5,875 nt of DNA from Parachlamydiales bacterium (GCA_003151315.1 PLXF01000161.1:1-5875), one strand, 5' to 3'. Positions 1 through 5,730 are shown, counted from the stretch's first letter. Translations and numbers: made by a program. Notes: generated by a model from the letters alone, not told the origin.

Positions 1-502
1 CAGCTTTAAGGACTGTTCTGTCGATGACTAGAGCCACTCGATGGGTGGTGAGCCCTAACCGTTCAGACCAGACTGCAACCCCCGCGCTTAGGGCAAATTC
101 ACCCCCTACGTCTGGGATATAGTGAACCACTTCGTGGGGATCGATCTCTTTGGTCCAGGCGTGCAGGGTATCAGAGGAGTCTATAGTGGAAACAACGATT
201 TTGGTAAGATAACGTTTCCAAATCTGTTCCGCCTGGCTTACCAATGCAGGAAGATGCCGGTGGGTGCAAGTAGAGCTGTGACTTTTTGGCATAAAGACTA
301 AGAGCGTTCTTCCTTCTAATTTTTGTCGAATAGTAAACGTTTCTAATACGCTATCTCGAGCCCAGTGAAAGCGCCGCTGATCTAGAATAGGTTCGGGAAT
401 TTTTTCCATAAACAGATCCCCTTCCTCCACCCTTTTTTGCCAGGCGATCCGAGAAGAGGCCCACTCGGCCATTGTTTGGGTGCTAGTAGATATCGATGCC
501 AT
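1..502 (-). CDS. Peroxiredoxin, Prx5/redoxin type (3' end cut by window edge)
   Basis: This is a thiol peroxidase of the thioredoxin fold, expected to reduce hydrogen peroxide or alkyl hydroperoxides in the cytoplasm. The first 167 residues are visible and the gene is still open at the left edge. The active-site segment reads P72-K-S-H-S76-S-T-C79, which fits the family pattern PxxxTxxC with Ser in place of Thr. It is followed by HRHLPALVSQAEQ, which matches the Prx5 stretch after the peroxidatic cysteine. Arg155 lies where the family's conserved active-site Arg is expected. C79 is the only cysteine seen, so it resembles a 1-Cys type. About 45 residues before the domain are not part of the usual Prx5 core. 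I chose ATG 502 because GGAG at 508-511 is spaced 5 bases from it. ATG 514 is in frame, directly follows an in-frame TAA and has no such site. The gene lies 57 bases downstream of the exporter genes on the same strand. Family assignment is fairly sure; substrate is unknown. Confidence 0.82.
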   Translation of the reverse strand, partial: MASISTSTQTMAEWASSRIAWQKRVEEGDLFMEKIPEPILDQRRFHWARDSVLETFTIRQKLEGRTLLVFMPKSHSSTCTHRHLPALVSQAEQIWKRYLTKIVVSTIDSSDTLHAWTKEIDPHEVVHYIPDVGGEFALSAGVAVWSERLGLTTHRVALVIDRTVLKA

Positions 503-514
503 GCCCTCTCCCAT

Positions 515-532
515 TTATTAAAAATTTAATAA
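515..532. repeat. 18-base perfect AT palindrome before the peroxiredoxin start
   Basis: TTATTAAA, then AA, then TTTAATAA: 8-base arms with a 2-base centre and no mismatch. It lies between the candidate -10 box and the start codon of the peroxiredoxin gene, where a repressor operator is often found. It consists only of A and T, so a hairpin would be weak, and no T-run pattern makes it a convincing terminator. It may be a protein binding site or chance in an AT-rich gap. Confidence 0.6.
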
Positions 533-533
533 C

Positions 534-563
534 ATCCTACTATTTTCTTTAAGAAAAAGTCAA
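534..563 (-). promoter_or_regulatory. Candidate promoter for the peroxiredoxin gene
   Basis: On the minus strand, TTGACT (558-563, overlapping the stop codon of the upstream permease gene) and TAGGAT (534-539) are separated by 18 bases. This gives 5 of 6 and 4 of 6 matches to the housekeeping -35 and -10 boxes. Transcription would begin near 527, inside the palindrome at 515-532. The match is only moderate, and the gene could equally be read from the exporter operon. Confidence 0.33.
543..557. repeat. 15-base AT-rich palindrome in the promoter spacer
   Basis: TTTTCTT, T, AAGAAAA: perfect 7-base arms around a single central base. It sits between the candidate -35 and -10 boxes of the peroxiredoxin promoter and just past the stop of the permease gene. 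With the palindrome at 515-532 it fills most of this 57-base gap. A regulatory role is inference. Confidence 0.5.
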
Positions 564-1345
564 TTTCCGGTGGAATGGTACCGTCTAACTCCGATTCGCC
601 ATAAAATACAGGCGCCATAGAGAAAAAGAAATCCGGAGAGGGGAGCGATGGTCCCGAGCCAGAGAGGAAACGTCTCACGTCTAAGCAAAGTGGCGATCGG
701 ATAGTAGCCGACGCAAGAGAGGGGAATTAAAAAGGTGAAGATGAGTCGGAAGGGTTTTGTGTAGATGCTCATCGGATATTGCCCCGTTTGGACTCCGCCG
801 TAGGTAGTGATATTCATAATCTCTAAGGATTCTAATGTCCAAAACGAGATGGCAGCTTGACCCACAAAAAGGCCATAAAAGAGAGCAGCTGTTCCTACAA
901 TCGATAAGAAGATAACGAAAGCGTGAAGAGAAAAAGGGGTCATTGAGAGATTTGATCCGCTCCAAAGAAGGACAAAAAAACCTTGGAGAAAGCGGCCGGC
1001 CCGCATGAGCTGTACTTCCCGAGCGGCCATTTGTAATAGAGGACTTATGGGGCGCAAAAGAAGGCGATCAAAATCGCCCTGTTTAAGCATTTGGCTAAAA
1101 CTATCAAATCCGCGCGCTAACGACTCGGCTAAGGCAAATCCCATATGGACGATTCCATAGATCAAAGCCACCTCGAAAAAGGTCCATCCTTTGATCAGCC
1201 GAAAACGGTCGAATAAGATCCACATCGCAAAGACATCGTTGATTGCTGTCCCTATAAAATGGCCAACCGTTAACATCAAAAAAGAGGCGGGATATTGCAT
1301 TTGGGAACGTAAAGAGACGCGGACTAATTTCCAAAAAAGCTTCAC
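560..1345 (-). CDS. ABC-2 type exporter permease, COG3694/DUF990 family
   Basis: This is an inner-membrane subunit (261 residues) of a heteromeric ABC exporter, expected to form half of the transport channel with the permease encoded just upstream. Hydrophobic segments lie roughly at residues 20-45, 57-78, 117-131, 140-168, 200-220 and 227-250, giving about six membrane spans. Two family hallmarks are visible: GDFDRLLLRPISPLLQ at 90-105, a cytoplasmic loop likely facing the ATPase, and YPMSIYTKPFR at 190-200, followed by the IP-containing helix. Length is normal for the family. The start is GTG at 1343-1345, one base after the preceding gene's TAA. AAGGGGG (1351-1357) lies 5 bases before it and supports this start. 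An ATG overlapping it in another frame meets TGA at once. The family is clear; the exported substrate cannot be read from the sequence. Confidence 0.88.
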   Translation of the reverse strand: MKLFWKLVRVSLRSQMQYPASFLMLTVGHFIGTAINDVFAMWILFDRFRLIKGWTFFEVALIYGIVHMGFALAESLARGFDSFSQMLKQGDFDRLLLRPISPLLQMAAREVQLMRAGRFLQGFFVLLWSGSNLSMTPFSLHAFVIFLSIVGTAALFYGLFVGQAAISFWTLESLEIMNITTYGGVQTGQYPMSIYTKPFRLIFTFLIPLSCVGYYPIATLLRRETFPLWLGTIAPLSGFLFLYGACILWRIGVRRYHSTGN

Positions 1346-1346
1346 A

Positions 1347-2141
1347 TTAGCCCCCTTGGATCACAAATCGGAGTTGCGCTCGACTCATCAAGACCTGTCC
1401 CAACGCAATCAAAATCACCGTCCAAGTGATCTGAAAACTTAGGTAATATAAAGTCTCAGATGGGGAGATAATCCCGGTATAAAGGCGGCAAGGAATATCA
1501 AATATCCCTCGAAACGGCTGTATCAACATAAAGGGTTGAATCCAAGAGGGGAATAAGGGGAGAGGAATAGTCAATCCAGAAAGAAAGACCGCTAAGTGGG
1601 GAAGCAGTCTTTGAATTCCTTCGCCAGAGAGGGTCCAAAATAGGGAGATCGCCATCAAAGTGGTTATGGCGGTGGATAAAAAAAGGGAGCAGACTACTGA
1701 GAGAGAAAAGGCCACCCCCCCTTCCCAAGAAGCGGGACCGGATAGATCAAAAAATAGTCCGCCAATAATAAAAAGAGGAGGAGATCTCATCAGCGCAGGA
1801 ATTAATCTAAGAGCGAAGGAACGACAAAACCAGAGTCCATAGAGGTGAAGTGGGCGGACCAGTTCATACACAACATTGCCATTTTTTACGTGTAGTTCGA
1901 TCTCCTTGTCAATGGTCCAAGGAAGAAGCTGGAGAAGCCCCTGACCCAACCAGATAAATGTGATCGTTTTTTTGAGCGACATAGCCTCTAGAGCCAAAGA
2001 AGAGTTGTCGTAAAAGGCTTGAAAAATCATCACTTGAACGACGCACCAAAAAAGCTGGGCGCATATTCCTGACAAAGCCGCGCTTCTGTATTGAAAAAGG
2101 GTCTTCATCCGGATGGTTAAGAGAGCCAAATATCCCTTCAT
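1347..2141 (-). CDS. ABC-2 type exporter permease, COG4587 family
   Basis: This is the second, non-identical membrane subunit (264 residues) of the same exporter. Hydrophobic segments lie about at residues 21-43, 57-74, 105-131, 142-171, 176-199 and 232-253. Family hallmarks are WLGQGLLQLLPW (64-75), VYELVRPLHLYGLWFCR (91-107), which is the counterpart of the LLRP loop in the partner permease, and GIQRLLPHLAVFLSGLTIPL (175-194). Length is normal. The ATG at 2139-2141 overlaps the TGA of the ATPase gene by 4 bases (ATGA), so translation is probably coupled. No strong separate ribosome site is seen. Its TAA is followed after one base by the GTG of the next permease. Such ATPase-permease-permease runs with two unlike permeases are typical of this exporter family. 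Function as an exporter subunit is confident; cargo is unknown. Confidence 0.87.
   Translation of the reverse strand: MKGYLALLTIRMKTLFQYRSAALSGICAQLFWCVVQVMIFQAFYDNSSLALEAMSLKKTITFIWLGQGLLQLLPWTIDKEIELHVKNGNVVYELVRPLHLYGLWFCRSFALRLIPALMRSPPLFIIGGLFFDLSGPASWEGGVAFSLSVVCSLFLSTAITTLMAISLFWTLSGEGIQRLLPHLAVFLSGLTIPLPLFPSWIQPFMLIQPFRGIFDIPCRLYTGIISPSETLYYLSFQITWTVILIALGQVLMSRAQLRFVIQGG
1351..1357 (-). promoter_or_regulatory. Ribosome binding site deciding a GTG start
   Basis: On the minus strand AAGGGGG ends 5 bases before the GTG at 1343-1345. It lies within the last codons of the upstream permease gene and explains initiation at a non-ATG codon. It also fits coupled translation of the two permeases. 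Confidence 0.65.
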
Positions 2142-3124
2142 AAGTTGGCTTCTTTATAGAGTTTGGCGATTAGCTCTTCGATCGATGGATTTTGCACAAA
2201 AAGATCGGTAATCGCATAACGGGAAGCAATCCGGTTGATCACCTCATGCGCCGTTGTGACGGTGGGATTAAAACTCAGCCAAAAGCGAGACCCTTCTTGC
2301 TTAATCTGCGTCGCATGAATATCTTCAATGGAAGAGCAATCGGGTAAAAGGTCGACGATGAGGTGCCGTTCAGGTAAAACTTTTTTCCGCAGATTTTCTA
2401 AAGGCCCATCAAAATAGACTTTGCCCTCGTTAAGCACAATCACGCGGGGACAAAGGGCTTCAATATCGTCCATGTCATGCGTAGTCAGTAAAACGGTCAC
2501 TTTCTCTTCTTGATTCAACCGTCGGATAAAATCCCTGACGGCCAATTTACTCACCGCGTCGAGACCTATTGTCGGCTCATCGAGAAAAAGAATTTTAGGA
2601 GAGTGGAGTAAGGAGGCGGCCAGATCGCATCGCATTCGCTGGCCCAAACTTAATAGACGGACTGGCACATGTAGGAGCTTCGCAAGCTGAAGCGCCTCGA
2701 TCAGCGTGTCCAACGTTTTTTTATAATCGGCATCGGAAATCTTGTAGATAGCTTGGAGAAGTTTAAACGATTCGATAACCTGTAAATCCCACCAAAGCTG
2801 CGTCCTTTGGCCAAAAACAACCCCGATTTGACGAACCGTTTCAATCCGGTGCTGCCAAGGGGTTTTTCCTAAGACCTTCACTTCGCCGCTACCAGGAACT
2901 AAGATCCCCGAGAGGATTTTGACTGTAGTGCTCTTCCCTGCGCCATTGGGCCCAATATATCCGACAAGCTCCCCTTCGCCAATAGCAAAGGACAATTCAT
3001 TCAAAGCAATGTGGGTCGTGTGCTGTCGTTTTAACAACGCGACGATTTCTCCCCAAAAACCTTTGGTCGAGGGCTTAGGTATCCGGTACGATTTACATAA
3101 GGACTTCACAGATATAAATGACAT
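2138..3124 (-). CDS. ABC exporter ATP-binding protein, COG4586 family
   Basis: This is the cytoplasmic ATPase (328 residues) that powers the exporter formed with the two downstream permeases. All nucleotide-binding motifs are intact: Walker A GPNGAGKST at 58-66, Q-loop around Q106 in FGQRTQLWWDL, signature LSLGQ at 158-162, Walker B ILFLDEP at 178-184 with catalytic E183, D-loop GLD, and switch histidine H216 in TTHD. The roughly 25-residue stretch between the first strand (KSY, 11-13) and IALNELSF (39-46), and the FGQRTQLWWDL version of the Q-loop, are typical of COG4586 rather than of general ABC-2 ATPases. Residues about 250-328 form a C-terminal domain ending in PSIEELIAKLY, as in drug-exporter ATPases. 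ATG at 3122-3124 lies 15 bases after the epimerase stop. The ribosome site is poor, but the MSFISVKSLCKSY beginning is normal for the family. The gene overlaps the next permease by 4 bases. Confidence 0.92.
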   Translation of the reverse strand: MSFISVKSLCKSYRIPKPSTKGFWGEIVALLKRQHTTHIALNELSFAIGEGELVGYIGPNGAGKSTTVKILSGILVPGSGEVKVLGKTPWQHRIETVRQIGVVFGQRTQLWWDLQVIESFKLLQAIYKISDADYKKTLDTLIEALQLAKLLHVPVRLLSLGQRMRCDLAASLLHSPKILFLDEPTIGLDAVSKLAVRDFIRRLNQEEKVTVLLTTHDMDDIEALCPRVIVLNEGKVYFDGPLENLRKKVLPERHLIVDLLPDCSSIEDIHATQIKQEGSRFWLSFNPTVTTAHEVINRIASRYAITDLFVQNPSIEELIAKLYKEANL

Positions 3125-3139
3125 GCCCGAGGGAATGTA

Positions 3140-4213
3140 TCACGGAGCCTTTTTTTTCAACAACCCGCGAGGTAGCGGAAGCTGGTTTTTTTTATACCAA
3201 GCGATAGGATCTTTTTGCAGATCGGCGATCATAATCGGCAAGGTATCGGCCAAGTTGTGCTTGGGCGCCCATCCTAACACCTCTTTAGCTCGATGAATAT
3301 CGAGTTCATAATGGTCATCGGCTAGATCGATCATCCAGGGCTTAATAAAAGGGCGGGGCATGAAAGGGATATGCCCTTGAATCCACGCGCCCCACTTCGC
3401 CAGCGGTTTAGGGACCGTCCAGGTGGTGAACTCGTTGCCAAATAATAGGCAAGAGATGGACCTTTGCAGCTCATCATAACTCAACGTTTTAGGCTCCCCT
3501 AAGAGCAGCACGATCTCAGGAGGCAGTTGTCTGCGTTTATCAACAGCTAAAGCGATCGCTTCGATCAGATCGTTCATGTGTAAAAACGAGGCGCCGTGAT
3601 GAATACAGCCCGAAAAAAGGTGGCTCTCCAAGCTTTTTTCGTAAATCCTTTGGATCTGATGGCTGATCGGAATCGAATGGCACTGATCATCGTAAACGCC
3701 AGCGATTCGTAAAATAACGGTGGAGGCTTTGCCTCTCATTTCATGGATCACCTTTTCGGTCAGGACTTTGGATCGGGGGTAGTCCCATTTTGGGTCCACG
3801 GGGGAATTTTCATTGATTGGGCACCCCACATGTCCCGGCGCATGAACAAGCATGGTGCTAGAAAAGATAAACTGTTCAAGCTCGAATTCTTGCAAAGCCT
3901 TCAAGAGCCGTTCCGTCCCCTTAACGGTTACCGAGTCATATTTAGGGGAGTGCTTCTCGTCAAAACTATAATAGGCTGCCAGGTGGATCACAGAGGCGAT
4001 CCGATTTCCATAAAAACTGCGGATGTGGGTAAATGCCTGGGAGACACTTTCATCAGAGGAGATATCGACAGGGACAAGCTCTTCATTGGCCGAGGCGTAG
4101 AGCGATTTGAGGAGTTCAAACCCGACGATCCGGTATTTATCGCCCAATTTCCGCACCACATTCGCCCCGATCCGGCCGCAAGCGCCCGTAACGATCACTA
4201 CATCTTTCCCCAT
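3140..4213 (-). CDS. NAD(P)-dependent epimerase/dehydratase-like protein (extended SDR)
   Basis: This is a 357-residue extended short-chain dehydrogenase/reductase. A Rossmann dinucleotide site TGACGRIG lies at 9-16, acidic VDIS at 49-52, HLAAYYS at 77-83, serine cluster SST at 118-120, and catalytic Y145xxxK149 (YPRSK). LGWAP at 313-317 is the C-terminal signature common in nucleotide-sugar epimerases. The family acts on nucleotide sugars or related alcohols and ketones; the precise substrate cannot be inferred. An unusual tail follows (about 325-357), with DPIAWYKKNQLPLP and a Lys-rich end, outside the usual fold. The start at ATG 4211-4213 (MGKDVV) is chosen because AAGGGG (4219-4224) precedes it by 5 bases and it begins right at the Rossmann strand. 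The frame stays open 66 codons further up but there overlaps the glycosyltransferase and has no family likeness. The gene stops 15 bases before the exporter ATPase, so they are probably co-transcribed. Confidence 0.85.
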   Translation of the reverse strand: MGKDVVIVTGACGRIGANVVRKLGDKYRIVGFELLKSLYASANEELVPVDISSDESVSQAFTHIRSFYGNRIASVIHLAAYYSFDEKHSPKYDSVTVKGTERLLKALQEFELEQFIFSSTMLVHAPGHVGCPINENSPVDPKWDYPRSKVLTEKVIHEMRGKASTVILRIAGVYDDQCHSIPISHQIQRIYEKSLESHLFSGCIHHGASFLHMNDLIEAIALAVDKRRQLPPEIVLLLGEPKTLSYDELQRSISCLLFGNEFTTWTVPKPLAKWGAWIQGHIPFMPRPFIKPWMIDLADDHYELDIHRAKEVLGWAPKHNLADTLPIMIADLQKDPIAWYKKNQLPLPRGLLKKKAP

Positions 4214-4218
4214 GCACA

Positions 4219-4224
4219 CCCCTT
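4219..4224 (-). promoter_or_regulatory. Ribosome binding site deciding the epimerase start
   Basis: On the minus strand AAGGGG ends 5 bases before the ATG at 4211-4213. It favours this start over the upstream ATG at 4411 that opens the same frame inside the glycosyltransferase gene. Confidence 0.6.
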
Positions 4225-4239
4225 TTTTTCTTATTACTG

Positions 4240-4267
4240 AAAAAAAAGAGATTAAGCAATGCCTAAT
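4240..4267 (-). terminator. Possible weak intrinsic terminator or attenuator after the glycosyltransferase
   Basis: On the minus strand ATTAGGC (4267-4261), loop ATT, GCTTAAT (4257-4251) can pair over 7 positions, one of them G-U. After CTC comes a run of eight T (4247-4240). The shape is that of a rho-independent terminator, but only two pairs are G-C and the loop is three bases, so it would be weak. It begins 13 bases past the glycosyltransferase stop. It could lower read-through into the epimerase and exporter genes instead of ending transcription fully. Confidence 0.4.
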
Positions 4268-4280
4268 ATGGCGGTCTTGC

Positions 4281-5006
4281 TTACCTTTCAGAAAGCTTAA
4301 GGTATTTATAAAAGGTAGTATTAGCATTATACAGGGAGATGATAAACCCTTCGCGTCCCAACAAAAAGCCCTTTTGCAAAAAATAGCTCCGGAAAAAAGA
4401 ATACAAACCACTCATAACTGCTCGGGAAAACGAGACTTTTCGCCCTTGATTCTGCTGGGCATATAGACTCGAGTAGTGTTGCATTTTTGCCAAAAACTCG
4501 CTCGTGGAGCGAAAAGGGGTATGGATAAGCGGATACTTCAAGCAAACAATCTGCAACCCGTTTGTGACAACCGACTCATGAACCGCATCGAGCCTATATA
4601 AAGTGCTCTTTCGATTATACAATCTAACAACCCGATCGCCGCCCCAGCCGCACCCCCAAATCCGCTTGCCATTATAGAAATTATGGCGAGGGAGGTTATA
4701 GACACATCTCGCTTCAAGATTCGCTTCCTGGATTTCATGCAACAACTTAGGCGAGATTACCTCATCGCTATCGAGAGCTAAAATCCAGTCATAGCGAGCC
4801 AATTCCGCAGCTCTATTGCGAAGAGGGCCAAACCCAATAAAAGGTCCTTCGTGAATCACAACATTCGTATATTGCGCAGCGATCGAAAGAGTTTCGTCGG
4901 TAGAGCCGTTGTCATAAATCAAAACTTCAGGAAAAGAGGCGACCGAATCGAGAGTTTTACCCAGCGTCGCCGCAGAATTTTTGGTGAGGATGCAAACGGA
5001 GATCAT
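4281..5006 (-). CDS. Family 2 glycosyltransferase, LPS-core WaaE/KdtX-like
   Basis: This is a 241-residue GT-A fold glycosyltransferase, expected to transfer a sugar from a nucleotide sugar to a lipid-linked or core-oligosaccharide acceptor at the cytoplasmic face of the inner membrane. The N-terminus MISVCILTKNSAATL is the usual first strand and loop. DNGSTD (32-37) binds the nucleotide. GFGPLRNRAAELARYDWILALDSDE (58-82) contains the metal-binding DSD motif and closely follows the pattern of WaaE/KdtX core glucosyltransferases. WGGDRVVRLYNR (121-132) and VHESV (142-146) also fit that subfamily. The C-terminal part (about 190-241) is rich in aromatic residues and may sit on the membrane. ATG at 5004-5006 is the first start in this frame after an in-frame stop. 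No ribosome binding site is visible. The gene is first of the leftward genes and is 67 bases from the epimerase. GT2 family is sure; exact sugar and acceptor are not. Confidence 0.87.
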   Translation of the reverse strand: MISVCILTKNSAATLGKTLDSVASFPEVLIYDNGSTDETLSIAAQYTNVVIHEGPFIGFGPLRNRAAELARYDWILALDSDEVISPKLLHEIQEANLEARCVYNLPRHNFYNGKRIWGCGWGGDRVVRLYNRKSTLYRLDAVHESVVTNGLQIVCLKYPLIHTPFRSTSEFLAKMQHYSSLYAQQNQGRKVSFSRAVMSGLYSFFRSYFLQKGFLLGREGFIISLYNANTTFYKYLKLSER

Positions 5007-5014
5007 ACATAGAT

Positions 5015-5043
5015 AATGTAGGCGGTTTTCATTAACTGTTCAA
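5015..5043 (-). promoter_or_regulatory. Candidate promoter for the glycosyltransferase (leftward operon)
   Basis: On the minus strand TTGAAC (5038-5043) and TACATT (5015-5020) are separated by exactly 17 bases, with 5 of 6 and 4 of 6 matches to the housekeeping consensus. Transcription would start near 5008, only a few bases before the ATG at 5006, giving an almost leaderless message. That would agree with the missing ribosome binding site. Confidence 0.38.
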
Positions 5044-5077
5044 CTTGCATTTAAACTCTTTGCTTTGACCTAAGAGG

Positions 5078-5083
5078 TATAAT
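5078..5083 (+). promoter_or_regulatory. Perfect TATAAT box in the divergent region, without a good -35 box
   Basis: The plus strand reads TATAAT, a full match to the -10 consensus. The sequence 16-18 bases upstream (near 5054-5061) has no -35 likeness, and TTGACC at 5065-5070 is only 7 bases away, which is too near for a standard pair. It could be a second start site for the plus-strand genes with about 105 bases of leader, or chance. Confidence 0.22.
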
Positions 5084-5138
5084 TCCGTCCAAATATCAGT
5101 CCGTCTGATTCGAAGCGTTTCTCTCTTAGCGCTTGTTG

Positions 5139-5168
5139 TTTACAAAAAAATGTATATCAATTTAAAAT
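5139..5168 (+). promoter_or_regulatory. Candidate promoter for the plus-strand gene pair
   Basis: TTTACA (5139-5144) and TAAAAT (5163-5168) are 18 bases apart, each with 5 of 6 matches to the -35 and -10 consensus. Transcription would begin near 5175 and give a leader of about 20 bases that just includes the ribosome binding site. A short inverted repeat, AAGCG (5113-5117) and CGCTT (5130-5134), lies directly upstream and might bind a regulator. Confidence 0.42.
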
Positions 5169-5183
5169 GTTTCTTTCACTAAC

Positions 5184-5190
5184 AAGGAGG
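5184..5190 (+). promoter_or_regulatory. Near-perfect ribosome binding site
   Basis: AAGGAGG lies 6 bases before the ATG at 5197-5199. It is the strongest such site in the window. It is the main evidence that the unrecognised 177-residue frame is a real gene and fixes its start, with an in-frame TGA directly before the ATG. Confidence 0.8.
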
Positions 5191-5196
5191 GATTGA

Positions 5197-5730
5197 ATGA
5201 CAATGTCAGTAGAAGGTGTGGCTTCCGAAGGAGACGCGGGAGCAGTAGGATTTTGGGATGATGAAGAATGTGACGAGCAAGTCGGAAACTTTTCATCAAA
5301 TGGAAAAGTTTATTCTGTATGTAAAAAAGAAGAAGATAAACATTCTCTTCACTCCACAATTTCATCCATTCATAATTGCCACCTGAAACCTCGAAAAAGA
5401 GGAACAAGTCGATGTAGACATCAGTTCAGTAATAAAACTGATTGTGAAATTCCCTTCTTTTCAAATAAGTCTATGGCTCGCGATTTAGGTTCGGATGGGA
5501 CGGCCGGTGCTCCGGATAGTAATCGGGATAATGATCATAAACCTGATAATTACAGTTTTGGTGGAGAAACCTCTGCACTCGAAGAATACCTGCTCGATAA
5601 AGTTGAAAAATATGGTAATGGAGATGGCGGAACTGTGATTAAGGAATTATACAGAGAGATTATTAGGCCTGGAATTATAGGCCTCTCCCAGGCGATAGGT
5701 GATCAGTTAACACAACATGAACAACCCTAA
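5197..5730 (+). CDS. Hypothetical polar protein, 177 residues, no family recognised
   Basis: I do not recognise this protein. Residues 1-35 are acidic and Gly/Ser-rich (EGDAGAVGFWDDEECDE). Residues about 42-80 are basic with scattered Cys and His (C42, H49, H52, H59, C61, H62, C73, H75, C83), and KPRKRGTSRCRH stands out at 64-75. Residues 95-125 are rich in Asp, Gly and Asn and look disordered (DGTAGAPDSNRDNDHKPDN). Only about 126-170 looks like ordered helix (SALEEYLLDKVEKYG, then VIKELYREIIRPGIIGLSQAIG). There is no signal peptide or membrane segment. The start is fixed by AAGGAGG and a preceding in-frame stop, with a candidate promoter in front. It is transcribed away from the exporter genes and followed after 6 bases by another gene, so the two form an operon. 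Mostly disordered with a short helical end, it could be a regulator, a secreted effector or a zinc-binding protein; the sequence does not decide. Confidence 0.72.
   Translation: MTMSVEGVASEGDAGAVGFWDDEECDEQVGNFSSNGKVYSVCKKEEDKHSLHSTISSIHNCHLKPRKRGTSRCRHQFSNKTDCEIPFFSNKSMARDLGSDGTAGAPDSNRDNDHKPDNYSFGGETSALEEYLLDKVEKYGNGDGGTVIKELYREIIRPGIIGLSQAIGDQLTQHEQP
5286..5311 (+). repeat. 9-base inverted repeat inside the hypothetical gene
   Basis: AAACTTTTC (5286-5294) and GAAAAGTTT (5303-5311) are perfect complements with an 8-base loop. It is within codons 30-39, about 90 bases into the coding region. No T-run follows, so it is not an ordinary terminator. A role in mRNA structure is possible but unproven. 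Confidence 0.5.
5665..5693 (+). repeat. Two AGGCCT copies and a GC-rich inverted repeat near the gene's end
   Basis: AGGCCT occurs at 5665-5670 and again at 5679-5684, both in a TA(T)-rich setting, encoding IRPGIIGL. In addition GCCTGG (5667-5672) and CCAGGC (5688-5693) are complementary with a 15-base loop. These are short, lie within coding sequence, and no T-run follows. Confidence 0.35.

Noticed and set aside
503..514. Alternative peroxiredoxin start at ATG 514
   Set aside because: It is in frame but lacks a ribosome site, and the GGGAGAGG just after it serves ATG 502. It would add only four residues.
4241..4262. TTGCTT / TAATAA pair as a separate epimerase promoter on the minus strand
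   Set aside because: Each box matches only 3 of 6 consensus positions and the -35 would sit inside the possible terminator stem, so it is too weak to list.
4214..4411. 66-codon upstream extension of the epimerase frame from an ATG at 4411
   Set aside because: It overlaps the glycosyltransferase coding region in another frame, shows no family likeness, and the internal ATG at 4211-4213 has a good ribosome site and begins at the Rossmann strand.
3743..4466. Plus-strand open frames opposite the epimerase and glycosyltransferase
   Set aside because: They are antisense to well-supported genes and resemble no protein family.
5065..5083. TTGACC plus TATAAT as one promoter
   Set aside because: The spacer is only 7 bases, far below the 16-18 needed for a standard pair.
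5162..5407. Minus-strand open frame opposite the start of the hypothetical gene
   Set aside because: The opposite plus-strand frame has a perfect ribosome site and promoter, while this frame has neither and looks like a shadow.
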